A stretch of 64,000 nt of DNA from Micrasema longulum. Lineage: Eukaryota > Arthropoda > Insecta > Trichoptera > Brachycentridae. Within the stretch, counting starts at the first letter, position 1; each line of letters starts with the position of its first letter. This document shows, piece by piece, positions 42,693 to 54,389 of the stretch. Made by a program: the position numbers and the translations under genes. The notes beneath the pieces are model-generated. The model did not search any database. It was given only the letters and a program-made list of their open reading frames with translations, and had not been told where the DNA came from. The stretch lies in assembly GCA_022494885.1 (NCBI GenBank), contig JAGVSM010001254.1:25047-89046 (forward strand). The letters are read 5' to 3'.

Positions 42693-45030
42693 ATAATAAA
42701 GGTAGGACTGCAATCTTGCACATCTTTCTGATAGTTTAATACTAATGAGTCTAGTTAAATCAGGTACGTCTTTTGTGCCATTCGTTATTTAACAAAAATT
42801 GATAGTATCGTTAAAAATTCTTCGCTTAGAAAGGAACTATAAGTTTGAAGGGTTAAGTAAAAAAATTAAGTTAATTTGCTGGAAAATTAAGTTTAAAGTT
42901 GGTGAATCTGAGATTTTTTTCTTACGGCAATTAAACTCAACTATTTTATTTCATAATCTTCATATCTGTTCATCCTTGAAATCGATTTGAACGTATCAAC
43001 CTATTTCCAGCAAAGCTGCATCGCCAATTTCATCTAACAACAATAAATCTTGAACGTCCTAAATGCATATTTTTAGTAAACAAACATATATAAACTCAGA
43101 ACCAATAACAGACCTCCAAAGTTAGTAAAGAAAAAATATTACATATTATATAAATACAAATAAGTTTATCCTTATAAAAATGTTATTTTTATGTACTCGT
43201 CCATATTTTTCAATAATCAAAGAATTAATTTTTTATTTTTGAAGAACAATAAGTTATTGTAAACTGGGCGGGATTATGACAAGGATGCTTGAAGAGAGGA
43301 TAAGGAGGGGAAGGGAGATGTACATATTTATTTTTATGTCTTCTAAGTTACACAATGCATTTTTAGTGTAAATTTAAAATCTGACAGAGCGATGTTTGTG
43401 TAGTCTATGTCTTTAAATTTTGTATTGTACACTGAAAAAGTCCTAAGAAAAAAAGAATTTTTTAACATACTATGTTTTACTTATTGGTACGTGAAACAGG
43501 TGGTACCGTTTTCAAATCCCGGCTGGCACATGTTTTAACAAAGATTCATCCATTTTTGTATATATAGGTAAACACTGTTTTGCAGCACTGAAAGTAAACA
43601 TCAAATATATATTTTTTAAAACGTTAAAACGTTAAAAACGTTCATAACGTTAAAAAAATATACGGCTCTTAAAATTGACATATTGGAGTATTGCTTCATT
43701 CTTTAGAATATGAAAAGTTGGTATTCTTTCGAATTTGACAAAATGTTTGGTTATATCAAACACGAGACGCTTTCTTTTTACATTGGCTAAATTATCAAAA
43801 AATGAATATAAATCGTGACATTTGAGTGTCCAAATAAAGTTCCTTTGACTTGAATTGATCAAAGCATGATATTTCTTTGTGTAACAGTTTCTCTGAATTT
43901 ATTTTTTAAAATAAAATTATTACATAGCGAGAAAATTATATTTACGAGGTACATACAGTCTCGTATGTAGAACTTTTTACTCAACAAATATTTTGTCAGT
44001 AATTTATAAAAATAGGAACTCCATTTTTTATAATTCTATGGAGGAAAATGATGCATATTAAAATCTGAACGAAGAAAATTAGAAAAGAAAAAAAATAAAA
44101 AAATGAATTATATTTGAAACAAGCGGACCCGACAGACGTTGCCCTATCCAAACGTTGACTTGCCTGCTATTTGCTATGAAAAAGACTTTTCATCGATAAA
44201 TAGGTACCTAGGGACTTGTTTATAATTGAATCCCAAAACATAAAATTATTAATTTTCAAAAATAGAATTCTTTTTGCATGTCAAATTCGGCTCTTATCAC
44301 CAACAGGGTTGCACTTTATTGATGAATGGGATTTTCAAAAAAATATTGAATGTCAGTTAATATTATTTTATAAGAAATTATAAGGAATGTAAGAAAAGAA
44401 TCTGATTGAGATCCATAAAAAGCAAATGTTATTTGTAAATACTCAAAAACGATTTTTTTTTAATCACAAAAAACCACACCATTATTTTTTTTGGCATTCT
44501 TGTCGAATACAACCCTGGTAGGTCGAATATTTATGCTTCTAACTTTTTTTTTACAGATTCGATTGAAAATTACGAACTGAAATATGAACACGCGCAGAGT
44601 AAAGATCTACATTTCGCTGAAAACCGCACGTAAATCAGTTAAGAAGGAGTTCAGTGATATCACACGTATAAAAATTATCTTTCATATAAGTGAAATTATG
44701 TTTAAGAGACAAAAACTCTTGCTATTGGAGAGTTTTTAACTTCAATAATGTCGATCCATTGCTCAAGGGTTCCTGGCTTGATATTTTGTCCCAATATAAT
44801 GCCTTAAATATTCGGTTATTTGTAATGTGCCCCGATTCAACATAGATTTTCTAGCGGATCGCGGCAAATTCACGGGCATTGGTTGATCCTAATTGTGTCG
44901 CTATTAAACTGTGTCTCTGTCCTTAATAAATTAAATGTAAAATGTTATTAATAAAATAAAAAATAAAAAAAAAACAATGTTTCGGTAAATAAATAAATTT
45001 GAATTCGAATTTAAATAATTGTAAAATAAT
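42693..45030. other. No gene seen
   Basis: AT-rich and mostly unassigned. Small ACGTTAAA tandem words at 43618-43655. Bases 44105-44150 (AGCGGACCCGACAGACGTTG) look like a piece of a dispersed insect repeat, class not determined. Frames 42799-42990 and 43650-43862 have no motif. Confidence 0.4.
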
Positions 45031-45032
45031 CA

Positions 45033-45297
45033 GCTGGCCTCGTGGTGTAATGTTTAGAGCGTTTGCCTGCCATGCAAGAGGTCTCGGGTTCGATTCCCGA
45101 CATGGTTGATATGAAACATTTATTTAAAATGTGGTTTTCACACCAGAATATTTCATAGTCCCTGGACTGGATCTGAAGAATAAGACTGATCATCTGACCT
45201 ATACGTCACAAAAATAATCAATATACGCAGGGGTTGGTGTACTAATGCAGTTCCCTATGCACCATTTGGTGCGGAAAGAGAATAATAATGATGAAAA
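45033..45297 (+). repeat. SINE-1, full-length copy
   Basis: The best-preserved head: GGCCTCGTGGTGTAATGTTT, GCCTGCCATGCAAGAGGTC with a GCC anticodon-like loop, and GGGTTCGATTCCCGACATGG. The body has AGTCCCTGGACTGGATCTGA. Tail stem-loop GCACC-ATTT-GGTGC at 45259-45272, then AATAATAATGATGA. Confidence 0.88.
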
Positions 45298-45299
45298 TA

Positions 45300-45770
45300 A
45301 TCAGTGTTAGGCTTTAGGCCCTAGCACGGGGAATTATAAAATATTATATTACAAAAACACTTGTTTAACTCTTAAAAGATTGTGGTTAATAATTCCGTTG
45401 CGCGCGGTGATATAAAATTGTGTTACCACTAGTAAAATATGGAATATTCTCTAGTTAAGACATTTGAAAAAAAAACAGGGTGACACACTGTTTAATAATG
45501 CCTTTTCCATAATTTATAAAAATATAAATATAAATAAGCCCTGTTATAGCAACAAAAAAAAACGATCGTATTCCGCGCGTGCGTCCCCCATCACTGTCAG
45601 TAACTAACTAAATCTGGTTTACACAACACCCCTCACATAACAGCGTCTCTATCATCCTTGTTAGGAGTTATATCTTCGTGCTCTCACTTATACAGATGTG
45701 TTGCTGAATTAGCACACATTCATTCATCACGTAGCAAGGATAAATATATTTTTTTGTATCAACATCCAGC
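45300..45770. other. No gene seen
   Basis: Mixed AT-rich sequence, unassigned. Confidence 0.35.
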
Positions 45771-45774
45771 ATAG

Positions 45775-45935
45775 TTATTCAAATTTTACTTTCCGAATCC
45801 GGTGGGAATTTGTCCATTCGAAGATTACAAAAAATACGAGTTCATCATTTAAAAAAATAAGAGAGGTATTTCAAGTTTTTTATCCTGCGTCGACTGTGTG
45901 ACATCACAGTCACACAAGAGTTAAATTAATATTTC
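45775..45935 (+). repeat. Dispersed repeat, lacking the M417 insertion
   Basis: It aligns with the flanks of the TIR element at 36560: TTACTTTCCGAATCCGGTGG, TTTGTCCATT, then AAATAAGAGAGGTATTT and TCACAGTCACACAAGAGTTA. Class unknown. Confidence 0.5.
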
Positions 45936-45937
45936 AT

Positions 45938-45998
45938 TTGGACCATGTCGGGAATCGATCACGAGACTTCTTGTATGGTAGACAAATGCGCTGACCAT
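45938..45998 (-). repeat. SINE-1 head fragment
   Basis: The minus strand shows GGTCAGCGCATTTGTC, CCATACAAGAAGTCTCGTGA and TCGATTCCCGACATGGTCC. It is abruptly joined at 45998 to the A-rich tail of LINE-F, so LINE-F probably inserted into it. Confidence 0.65.
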
Positions 45999-46640
45999 TT
46001 ATTTTATTTATTTACACACATAAGTTTATTGCATATTATATGAGACATAAGTCCCAACTCCATGGGACTAAAAGTCCTGTGTTGAGATGGGACTAGCAAT
46101 TAGTTGACACAGACACACGAGTTTATCACCAGAAATATATGATCAGAAACATAAAATATAATTTAAAAAAAAACATATACATAGCACATCAATATAGTAA
46201 ACAGTAAAGTCAAACATTCGGAAAATCTTCAAGGAGTTTGCTACAAATCCCTCCCACTAAGAATAATCCAGTCCTTAACTTCTTTCTTGAAAATAGTTTA
46301 TGTCCTTAAGAGGTTAATACGCTCTTCCATAATATTGAACACTCTCGGTGCGATAAATGAGAGATGTATCTGAGAAAAAGTCGAACATTTTCTTATTGTT
46401 CGACCAGAAGTGCGTTAGTGCTTCTTTTAGGTACTGTTGTCTCATATCCAGCACCTTCATGTATTGGAACAGCTGTTCTGACGGGTATGTTGGAGGGCGC
46501 CGGAATATTATTCTCAATAATAATTTCGGTGAAATTATGAGAGGCTTTAAAATGGATGCCGCACAACCCCCCAGCCAGCTATTCCATAGGTTGCAATGGA
46601 TTGAAACAGAGCGAAAAATTAAGCAAAGTGGACTTTGATC
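45999..46640 (-). pseudogene. LINE-F C-terminal part and 3' UTR
   Basis: The minus strand reads IIIENNIPAPSNIP-like and, in the frame 46314-46517, MRIIFRRPPTYPSEQLFQYM, KVLDMRQQYLKEALTHFW. This is the region after the RT thumb in CR1/R1-group LINEs (hydrophobic-x-P-x-x-P-S-x-x-L-F-x-x-x-x-V-L-x-x-R-Q-x-Y). The UTR has CAACACAGGACTTTTAGTCC and CATGGAGTTGGGACTTATGT before a TAAATAAATAAAATAAA tail. Fragments of this UTR recur at 3195-3300 and 4365-4440. Confidence 0.72.
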
Positions 46641-47585
46641 AATTCAAGAACGAATTATTAGTTATGTAATACTAAATAACGGTAAAACTTTGTGCTTTGA
46701 TTTTCTACGAAAGGATGAAGGTATCAAGAGTACCTCATACTGAGATAAATGAGAAGATAGGGGTTGAGGTGAGATGGAAGATAAGAGACAACATAGTACT
46801 GTCGGGTACTGAGTAGTGATTTGTATAATATGCAGGCGCATAACCGGTTGAAATCGATTATTTTTATAATCGAATATTCATTTTCATCGTAACATCGGTA
46901 TACGAGTATAAATATAATAAATCAATGCATCGTAAGAAAGTTCACGATCGAAAAACTAGAATGTCTTTTTAAAAAAAATATTAGGGTTAGGTTTATTAGC
47001 AAGTTTAAAAGCAGACTTGCGGCCGAGGAAATAAAAAATACAGTTATGTCTCTTATATAAGTAGAACCAAAATCCTGGACGAGTGTTTTTGATTCGATTG
47101 CTACTCTCAGGTAAAAATCCTGAACACGAAAATCAATTGAAGAAACGTCTACTTGTTAGTGTGGTGATCGGTTCGATTATATTCGACAAAGGCAACAAAG
47201 GTTGTTCTACCTACCACGATGCAGAACCAACCTGCCAATGGTTATGCCGGTAGGTAGAAAAATTGCATTATTCAATCGTATCGCCTTGAATGTCGATACA
47301 TTTCATGACAGAGGGATTTCTCTTAGGAAGGCAATTTCCATATTCCATTTTACATGACTTTTTTTTCTCTCTTTTCTGTTTAATAAATCTAATGTATATA
47401 GTTTGTAATGTATTAAGAATGAATCGAATACTTGAATAAATGAAATAAATAAATGAATGAAATAAAATAAATAAATAGTGTATTCATTATCGTTATTATT
47501 TTTTTTAAAATTCTTTATTCGGATAACCAACCGATACATTTGTCATATTTAAGGAATAAAACAAATAAATCAGTTTATTACAGGT
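46641..47585. other. No gene seen
   Basis: AT-rich; frame 47303-47539 (minus) is low complexity around AATAAATGAATAAAT runs. Confidence 0.35.
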
Positions 47586-47587
47586 TT

Positions 47588-47826
47588 TTACATGTGGCAA
47601 TCCATGTTCGAGGTCCCGAGTTCGATTCCTTGTAAGGTTGAAGTAAAATGTTGATTTATGAAGCAAGTTTTACACTCAATTACGTCATTGTCCTCGGACT
47701 GGCACGTGAAGGGTAAGAATGATCGCCTTACCTTTCTGTAACAGATTATCAAGGAACGATGCATTTGGTAAAACCATGAAGTTCCCTATGCACCGTTGGG
47801 TGCAGATAAGGGTTTGATGATTAAGC
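47588..47826 (+). repeat. SINE-1, diverged copy
   Basis: The first part of the head is degraded; GGTCCCGAGTTCGATTCC (B box) is clear. The body has CCTCGGACTGGCACGTGAAG. Tail stem-loop GCACC-GTTG-GGTGC at 47790-47803. Confidence 0.8.
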
Positions 47827-48955
47827 GTCAAATAAATATGAACACGTTAAATCAAACATGATTATTTTCATTAAGAACATTTTTGCATCCAAAATACTCA
47901 ATTAGGTAGAATTCACCAAACTAAACAAATTTCGTTCCATTTTTTAAACATTTTTATACATAATTTGACGTATAATTTTCAATGTGGTCATTGCATGAAG
48001 CAAAGTGTCGTCAGATTTAAAAAAAAAAACTAAAAATAACCACTCTCCGGGGGAAGAGAAGATTCAGAATACCACCCAAATGCAACATGGACTTTCACAA
48101 GTATCAATCGAAAAATAGAGACGATTTTAGGCTTCCTTATTTGAAAAAAATATCCCGTTTTTTTACAATTTTAAAGTAATAAGTGTCTGTGAAATACTGT
48201 CAAATAAAAACATTTTTTTTTCTAATTGATAACATAAAAATATGTTTGATTTTATAATTTTGAATTTCAGCAAAAACGGTCATTGCATTGGCCACGCCCT
48301 TAATACGTCAAGATTCAAATTCATTTTGAACTTTGTAACCGTTTAAACTTTTGTAAAACATCGTCACAAATCTTGACTTCACACTTATTAATGCTAAACA
48401 TGTCGCGCTTTTCTAGGAACACATTTTATAATAATTTATTATTTGAAGTTATATATGAAAACATTTCTCCACAAAATCCACATTGAATTTAAAAACACAA
48501 TTCGGTAGTCAAATGGCAAAAGGGACCATCTGTATTTTTTTCTGTTTTTTGGTTTTCAAAAGTTTTAATCAATATTTCAGTAAATACACATAGAATAAAA
48601 ATAAAAAAACACCATAATTTAGAATGGTAATTCATTATTGAAAAGCAACACTAAAATATTTTAGTTTGGGGATACAAGTCTTGAAATTGAGTTGTATTTC
48701 AGCTCTTCTGAACATTCTGAAAATTACAGATGGCCCCTCCTGCCATCTGACTACCGAATTATTTTTTCTAGATCCATTTCATATATTTTTATCGGTATTC
48801 GTAGTATGTGATATTTCCCTTTTGGGTGTTTTTCCAGTTATATTTTCTCGCAGCTGGATAATCGATTATTTAAATAGTCTGTTTTTGTTTTTTTATAACA
48901 GGTAATGCACATCACTGTTCAGTAGGGTAAGCTAAGGCTAGAACGTTCCATGAAG
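47827..48955. other. No gene seen
   Basis: AT-rich. Bases 48040-48080 (GGAAGAGAAGATTCAGAATA, CCACCC) repeat a word at 14415-14440, so a short dispersed repeat may be present. Frame 48666-48905 has no domain. Confidence 0.35.
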
Positions 48956-48959
48956 CGTG

Positions 48960-49035
48960 AGAACCCACCAGCTGGGTGAGATTTGAACCTGAGACTGTCG
49001 GAGCGTAGCGATAACATGGTAACGAACGGGCTACA
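48960..49035 (-). repeat. tRNA-like SINE head, class unclear
   Basis: The minus strand has GGTTCAAATCTCACCC as a B-box-like sequence and GCCCGTTCGTTACCATG upstream. It resembles other SINE heads but has no close copy here. Confidence 0.35.
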
Positions 49036-49204
49036 AATATAACTCTACGACATGGTGTACTCTCTCTCCCTTATTCATACAACCTCGCTATGCATGTTGT
49101 CTCTTACCTCTCGCTATCAATGGGCAATTCTCATGGATTTATTTTATTACCTTATAAAATAATTCAATCTTTAATATCGAAGAATAATGTAAGACCAATA
49201 ATTT

Positions 49205-49395
49205 TTGTGCAAACTAATAAACAATATAATTGATTCCCCTGATCTAGTTGAAAGAGTCCCATTCCGTGTGCCGTCTAGACCGACAAGACAAAATTTTATA
49301 TTTTACACAAATAACACGTCAACTAACAACCATTTGAAACAATCTACAATACCTAAAATATGCAAAAAATATAAAAATATAATTTACTGAGGTTC
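49205..49395 (+). pseudogene. LINE-D C-terminal fragment, plus
   Basis: The frame reads IDSPDLVERVPFRVPSRPTR, then HLKQSTIPKICKKYKN, matching the HRKHSTIPRICETFNK region of LINE-D at 16950-17156. Confidence 0.7.
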
Positions 49396-49396
49396 A

Positions 49397-50058
49397 ACGA
49401 TTTTCGATTATGTCCAAATGCTTGCAGACTGGATGGATTTCTTCCCAGGGAGTTGTTCTTATTAAAATTTATTTCAACAGAGAGGGAAAACATTTTTAAG
49501 AAGGAAATATGGAAGTTTAGGCATTTACAGGGCTTATGACCTGTCATTGGCTGGTTTAGGGGATAAAGGTTTCATCTCTTTTACTTCACAAAAGTCAACA
49601 GATGGAAGAGTTGAAGAAATGTGGGTGTTCAATCATGGGCAGAATGGTGAATGTTACACAGTGTGTAAAGTGGCCACTTAAACCAGCCAATGACAGGTCA
49701 TAAGCCTTGTAAATGCCTAGACTTCCATATTCCCGTCTCAAAAATGTTTTCCCTCCCTCATTCACATTCACCATTCTGCCCATGTTTGAACGTCCACATT
49801 TCCTCAACTTTTCCATCTGTTGAATTTTGTGAAGTAAAAGAGCTGAAACTTTTATCACGTGGGTGAGATTCATCCGGCTGAACCAAATCAACTACTAGGC
49901 AAGGTCTGTAAATACCTAGACTTTCATATTCCCTTCTCAAATATGTTTTCCCTCTCTGTTGAAATAAATTTATATAGGAATAGCTCCCTAAGCAGGAAAT
50001 CCAGCCAGTTTGCAAGCATTTGGACAAACTCAAACATTGCTCCATATTTAAACTTATA
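49397..50058. repeat. Foldback element, large compound copy
   Basis: The left arm 49398-49560 reads ATGTCCAAATGCTTGCAGAC, CCCAGGGAGTTGTTCTTATT, TTTCAACAGAGAGGGAAAAC, AGGCATTTACAGGGCTTATG and ACCTGTCATTGGCTGG. Central GGTTTCATCTCTTTTACTTC is followed by an inverted inner half at 49610-49760 (TACACAGTGTGTAAAGTGGC, ATGACAGGTCATAAGCC). A further inverted arm closes at 49905-50050 (CTCTGTTGAAATAAATTTA, CAGTTTGCAAGCATTTGGAC). It looks like two overlapping copies. Confidence 0.8.
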
Positions 50059-50061
50059 ATA

Positions 50062-51425
50062 TGAAAAGTCAAACACTGATTTGAGTCACTAAACACTTTA
50101 TTTTACTTTTACAAATATAAGAACGAAAATTTTGTAACAATTGACAAAAAAAAAACAATATTTTACCTCTCTGTTGCAACAAATTTACATAAAAATACGT
50201 TTCATTTCGACTCTCACAGTAAATAAAGCAAACCCACGTTAACAATGGAGGCGGATTCTTTTTATAAATGACATTTTTTCAAAACAATTATCAAATTCCC
50301 TACCATCAAACATTAAACCGGCTTTCTACACAACTTATAATATGGGAACATTGTTAAAAAATCACAAAGACAAAGTTTATAAATATAATAAATCTGGAAT
50401 ATACCAATTAAATTGTAATGATTGAAAAACTAAAAGGAACTTTAATATCAGAGTAAAAGAACACTTAAAATGCTTAAATAATAATATTTTTTCTGAATTC
50501 GCAAATCATCTAATAGAAAATAATCATAACTTCAATAAAGATACTGGATTAAAAGTACTTCATGTTGAAAATAAAATATTAAAATTAGACAACTTAGAAA
50601 TCTTAGAATTTAAAAAACCGATTCATAATAAGAAAACAATAATTAATAACCAAATAAACAATATTTCTTTTAGTCCTCTCAGGAAAGCCAGGTCTTACTT
50701 CGAAAATAATGATATCAGATTACCACCCGTGTAAGAAAAAAACACTTAATTTATTGGGTCCACGTGTAGTATTTAGTGAACATGATACGAGAAATAAAAT
50801 AAAAAGGAATCAATTCATTAGTTACGTAAATCTTGACAAAAAAGCTTGTTTGCTTTGAAAACGGTCGATGAAAAATAAAAATTAGTGGTTTAAAACAAAG
50901 TTGTTTTATTTATTTTATTATAATGAATAACCACAAAGTTAGTGCTTCAAATATAAACTTTATACTTTATTTTATTTTAACAAATATGAAAATGAAAATT
51001 TCGTGACAACTGTTTCGCCTTGTTAGGGCATTTTCAAACGAATGTGAAGATTACATTGATTAAATGTCCTTATTTAGTTATGTAGTTCAAGGTACTTGAA
51101 TAGAAAATAAAAATTATCTAATGAATTATAGCATGTACATTAATCATAATTGAGGGAAAAACCAATGGTTAAGAGCAAGGCTAAGTGTTTAATAGGTAAT
51201 GGGGAGTTTAGGTATTCATATTTGAATTTCGGGAAAATTATAACAAAGTTAGTATTTATTGACATACGTGTATGTATTGTGAGATAATTAATGTGCCCTA
51301 ACAAGGCGAAACAATTGTCACGAAATTTTTGTTTTTATAGTTTTTATACTTGTAAAAATTAAATAAAGTGTTCAGTAGACTCAAATCAGTGTTTGATTTC
51401 TAATACTTAAAGTTTAAAAATATAT
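50062..51425 (+). mobile_element. Penelope-like element region (PLE-1)
   Basis: A terminal-repeat-like segment occurs three times: 50075-50150, 50960-51060 and, inverted, 51285-51410 (ATTTCGTGACAATTGTTTCG, CCTTGTTAGGGCA, CACTTTATTTAATTTTTACA in the inverted copy). Tandem or inverted pseudo-LTRs are a Penelope-like trait. The coding relic lies at 50275-50733. The region is rearranged, so exact element ends are not given. Confidence 0.65.
50275..50735 (+). pseudogene. Penelope-like C-terminal (GIY-YIG) relic
   Basis: The plus strand reads LPSNIKPAFYTTYNMGTLLK, NHKDKVYKYNKSGIYQLNCN, a stop, then RNFNIRVKEHLKCLNNNIFS, EFANHLIENNHNFNKDTGLK, VLHVENKILKLDNLEILEF and a closing SPLRKARSYFEN. KSGIYQLNC is the start of the GIY-YIG nuclease of Penelope-like polyproteins and the FANHL...NH block is its C-terminal half. 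The segment that should carry YIG-GxTxR between them is missing here, so the nuclease core is deleted. Only one stop interrupts the piece. Confidence 0.8.
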
Positions 51426-51478
51426 CTTTTTAGGTCAGTAAACAAAAATAAAATATTAATCAAAATATTTACACTCAC

Positions 51479-51633
51479 CGAGTGTGCGGAAGTGTATAAG
51501 TTGTACGGTGTTGCAGTCCTCGCCAACTTCAATGTACGTCAGTTCACACCGGAAGATTCCTTCATCATCAGCTCTAACTGGTGATATCCTCAACTCAGCA
51601 GCTGTGGCGTTCGATGAGTGGACAACCTGCAAC
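51479..51633 (-). CDS. Internal exon of an immunoglobulin-superfamily protein
   Basis: The minus-strand exon is bounded by a pyrimidine-rich acceptor (TTTTTTTATTTCTAG ending at 51634) and a consensus donor G|GTGAGT (51473-51478). Its 155 bp hold 51 whole codons with split codons at both ends (upstream intron phase 2, downstream phase 1) and no stop. It encodes AELRISPVRADDEGIFRCEL near its middle: the L-x-I...D-x-G-x-F-x-C signature of the E-F strands of an Ig V/I-set domain with the second disulfide Cys. An extra Cys lies 11 residues later, and the F/G strands end the exon. Such domains sit in extracellular adhesion or receptor proteins. An insect cell-surface Ig protein is likely; which one I cannot say. 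The neighbouring exons are not in view, so flanking DNA is probably intron. Confidence 0.82.
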
Positions 51634-51849
51634 CTAGAAATAAAAAAAACATTTTAAGTACTCTGTTGGTAACTACCCCATTGGTTACTGGCCAAGAAAA
51701 GAGAGCAAGTAGCGATGTAGTGGCATAACTACCCCTACGATACATCACATACAAATAATGTAATCACTAGATCCTCATCACAAAGACAATTTAAACAAAT
51801 TCAAACTAATATCACTTTCAGACAAAGGGATTTTGAGTGTTAAATTATG

Positions 51850-51968
51850 GAAAATCTCCTTCTCTAAAATGTTCTTCATCTCTGTTGTATTATATTAATA
51901 TTAACAACCCAGTTGAATCCAGTCCTTTTCTACAAAAAATTGGACAAACTCAAAACATTTATCTTAAT
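51850..51968. repeat. Foldback right-arm fragment
   Basis: CTCTAAAATGTTCTTCATCT, CTGTTGTATTATATTAATAT and TTGAATCCAGTCCTTTTCTA followed by GGACAAACTCAAAACAT equal the right arm at 56940-57045. It lies 217 bp from the Ig exon, in the presumed upstream intron. Confidence 0.75.
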
Positions 51969-51999
51969 AATCGTTTTCAAGTCATATGGCAGCATACGT

Positions 52000-52665
52000 T
52001 ACTACATTTTTTTTAATAAAAGAGAAACAATCGTGTTCTTTTTATTTACTAAAATATTTTAATTTTCAGACTATTTCCTGAAAGTCGTAAATAACTTGAG
52101 GAAAAGTTGTCGAGTTGTGACAAAGTGAGATTTGAACCTAAGACATTGGATGAAAAAATGGATATTATACTTAAAATTTATGAAATAAAATATGTTTTTT
52201 AAATATTTTTATATAAATTTATTTATTTATTTATTTATTTATTTATTAATGAAATCATACAGTCTTTATATAAACAACAAGGTACAAAAGAACAATTTTA
52301 AAAAGTAAGACCAATTACAGATTTCACACTAATGAATGCAGGAGGAGAGGGGAAAAATAATTTAATTCTAAAAAAGTAAAAATAAAAATATTCCATAAAA
52401 AGTTCATATAAAGGAGAAGACATTGTAAAGCTACTCTACTTTCCTCCCTCTCTCTCTGCTTCCATGAACATTTCAATTTAATTGTAAAAAAAAAATCACA
52501 AGTAACAATAAATTATTCGATGCAGGTAGTAGATGTAGGTAAGTATAAATTAAGAGTTGAAATCAAATTATTAAAATTAAAAGTAAAAGTTAAAATTAAG
52601 TTAAAAGTTTAAATTGAAAGTTAAAATTAAGAATTAAAATTAAAAAGTTATAATTACTACTACTA
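52000..52665 (-). other. A-rich tails and LINE-A 3' region
   Basis: A perfect (ATTT)n run lies at 52211-52247. After AT-rich DNA, a (TAC)n run at 52655-52673 is the microsatellite tail of the minus-strand LINE-A copy that follows. No gene. Confidence 0.5.
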
Positions 52666-52669
52666 CTAC

Positions 52670-53130
52670 TACTACCACCCCGCCATTTCCCCGTTAGGGT
52701 TGGCAGAGAGAATGGACCGCCACACACGTCCATCCTGGCATATATTTCTAGCTTCTTCCACATTCATACATCTTGTCATACATGCCCTTCGGTTCTGTCT
52801 GCTTTTGACATGACCAGACTTAAGATTTTGGTTTATCTGATCATGCCACGTCTTCCTTACCATTTTTTTGTCGTCCATTCGTTCTGCATGACTAAACCAG
52901 CTCAGAGAACCTTTTTTAATATTATCCATTAAACTTGACTCAGATTTACACTATCGCCTGATTTCATCATTCGTAACCCTGTCATACATTGATTTCCCAC
53001 ACATTCATCGAAGAGATCGCATTTGAACCGCATTCAATCGGTTTTCATCCTTCTTCTGCTAGTTCCATGTTTCACTTCCATACATACGTGTTGGGACTAA
53101 AACTCCGCTGTGCACTGCCAGTTTAGCTTC
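52670..53130 (-). pseudogene. LINE-A C-terminal part, minus copy
   Basis: The minus frame 52672-52929 reads MDNIKKGSLSWFSHAERMDD, KKMVRKTWHDQINQNLKSGH, VKSRQNRRACMTRCMNVEEA and RSILSANPNGEMAGW. Upstream, across breaks, NAVQMRSLR and GVLVPTRMYGSE-like codons occur near 53000-53110. It matches the 9890-10903 copy; the RPR part of GRxRPRKTW is deleted. Non-functional. Confidence 0.85.
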
Positions 53131-54050
53131 AATTGATCTATTTTCAAATCATATATGTTTGTATACACTTCGTCAAGCGATCACTCATAAGTGACTTATC
53201 ACTCGATGACAGTGAATGCGTGGAATAAAATGGTTTCTTTTTACTTCACTTATAAAAATTAAAGTTATCTTCTGCCATACGATATTTCACGACGCCGACG
53301 CCGACGCCAGTAACAAACTTAGGATTTTCCTCACGGAAAATAAACGTATCTTGCTTTCACAGCAAAACTCGATACAGCCACTAATTGAGTGAATTGGGGT
53401 TGGAGAACTACTCCTCAGCTACAACAGGGTGGCTCTTAACTCAGAACAAAACATTACAAAAAAAGTCATGTTTTGTTCAAAGCTGATTAATATTTCTTAA
53501 TACGAAGGCGCTCACCTTTCCCCTGACAGTATTTTTAAAACATTCAAGTTTTTTAGTAAAAATTCTTGGTGGAAGCTCATTGAAAATACATTGGCAAAAC
53601 CAAGGATCCTCCACAATAACTAAACTAACGCGTCACCAACCGCTACAAAACGGAAACCGAAACCAGGCATTCTCCGTTCAGCGTTAGTACTAGACGTGTG
53701 ACGCAACGTAGTTATCGACCCTCGATTCAAAACGTAAATTTAACTCATTTATTTTAACGGTTAAATTTTATCTGTTTTGTTTTAACTTTTTCATAGCTAA
53801 TTAAGTAGTAAAATTAGTAATAATACTCCACTTAGTAAATCTTCAACACGCAACCTTTACAATAAAACTTTTGGTAAATCCTAATTTAATACAATCATCT
53901 TTACATAAAAACAGTTAACTACAATTTTAATTTATTATTAAAATAAAAGACAAGTGATATTAAAATTCACAAATTTAGAATAACTTATCGGGGAATTATA
54001 ATAACCGTCATTGGTGAATCCCCTCTCACGATGTCATCCGTATAAAAAAT
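53131..54050. other. No gene seen
   Basis: A GACGCCGACGCCGACGCC triplet run lies near 53290-53307. The rest is unassigned; no splice-bounded coding segment was recognised in this presumed intron. Confidence 0.35.
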
Positions 54051-54054
54051 CTAT

Positions 54055-54389
54055 GAAAGAAATGATTAAGAGCGCATTTTTTGGGTGATCCCGTTTCAGT
54101 AGGATTCGTTCCGACGATTTAGATACCATTGCAGGAGCCATAAAAAAATATCTGTTTATCTACTAGTAATTTAAACCGTGTTGCAGTCAGAAGTAAGCAT
54201 ATTCAGTGTCATCACGGGCACTTTAATACATCAGTAATAGCAGAACACTTTATAGAATCACGACGTCTTTTCAATTTTGAACCAAAGATTCTGCATAAAC
54301 CCAGAAACTATACCGCACGAATAATAAAAAGTCACAATTGAAATAAACAAACACTTAAATAACATATGCAAAGACGACGGGCTTAAGTT
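54055..54389 (+). pseudogene. Penelope-like element PLE-2, copy 2 (5' piece)
   Basis: An untranslated or terminal block (GTAGGATTCGTTCCGACGA, TTGCAGGAGCCAT) at 54100-54142 is inverted relative to the same block at 20445-20485. Then HFNTSVIAEHFIESRRLFNF (54217-54276), EPKILHKPRN and, in another frame, VTIEINKHLNNICKDDGLK up to 54387, the post-GIY-YIG tail of a Penelope-like protein. It is cut at 54389 by a LINE insertion. Confidence 0.72.

Noticed and set aside
45033..45110. Functional tRNA-Gly gene at the SINE-1 head
   Set aside because: The cloverleaf ends are wrong and the head is fused to a SINE body in every complete copy.
51285..51420. Hammerhead ribozyme in the Penelope-like terminal repeat
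   Set aside because: A CTGAT-TTGAGTC word resembles the conserved core, but two extra bases interrupt CTGATGAG and no properly spaced GAAA with closing stems was found.
53280..53320. GACGCC repeat as a host exon
   Set aside because: It is only a short triplet run without splice sites.
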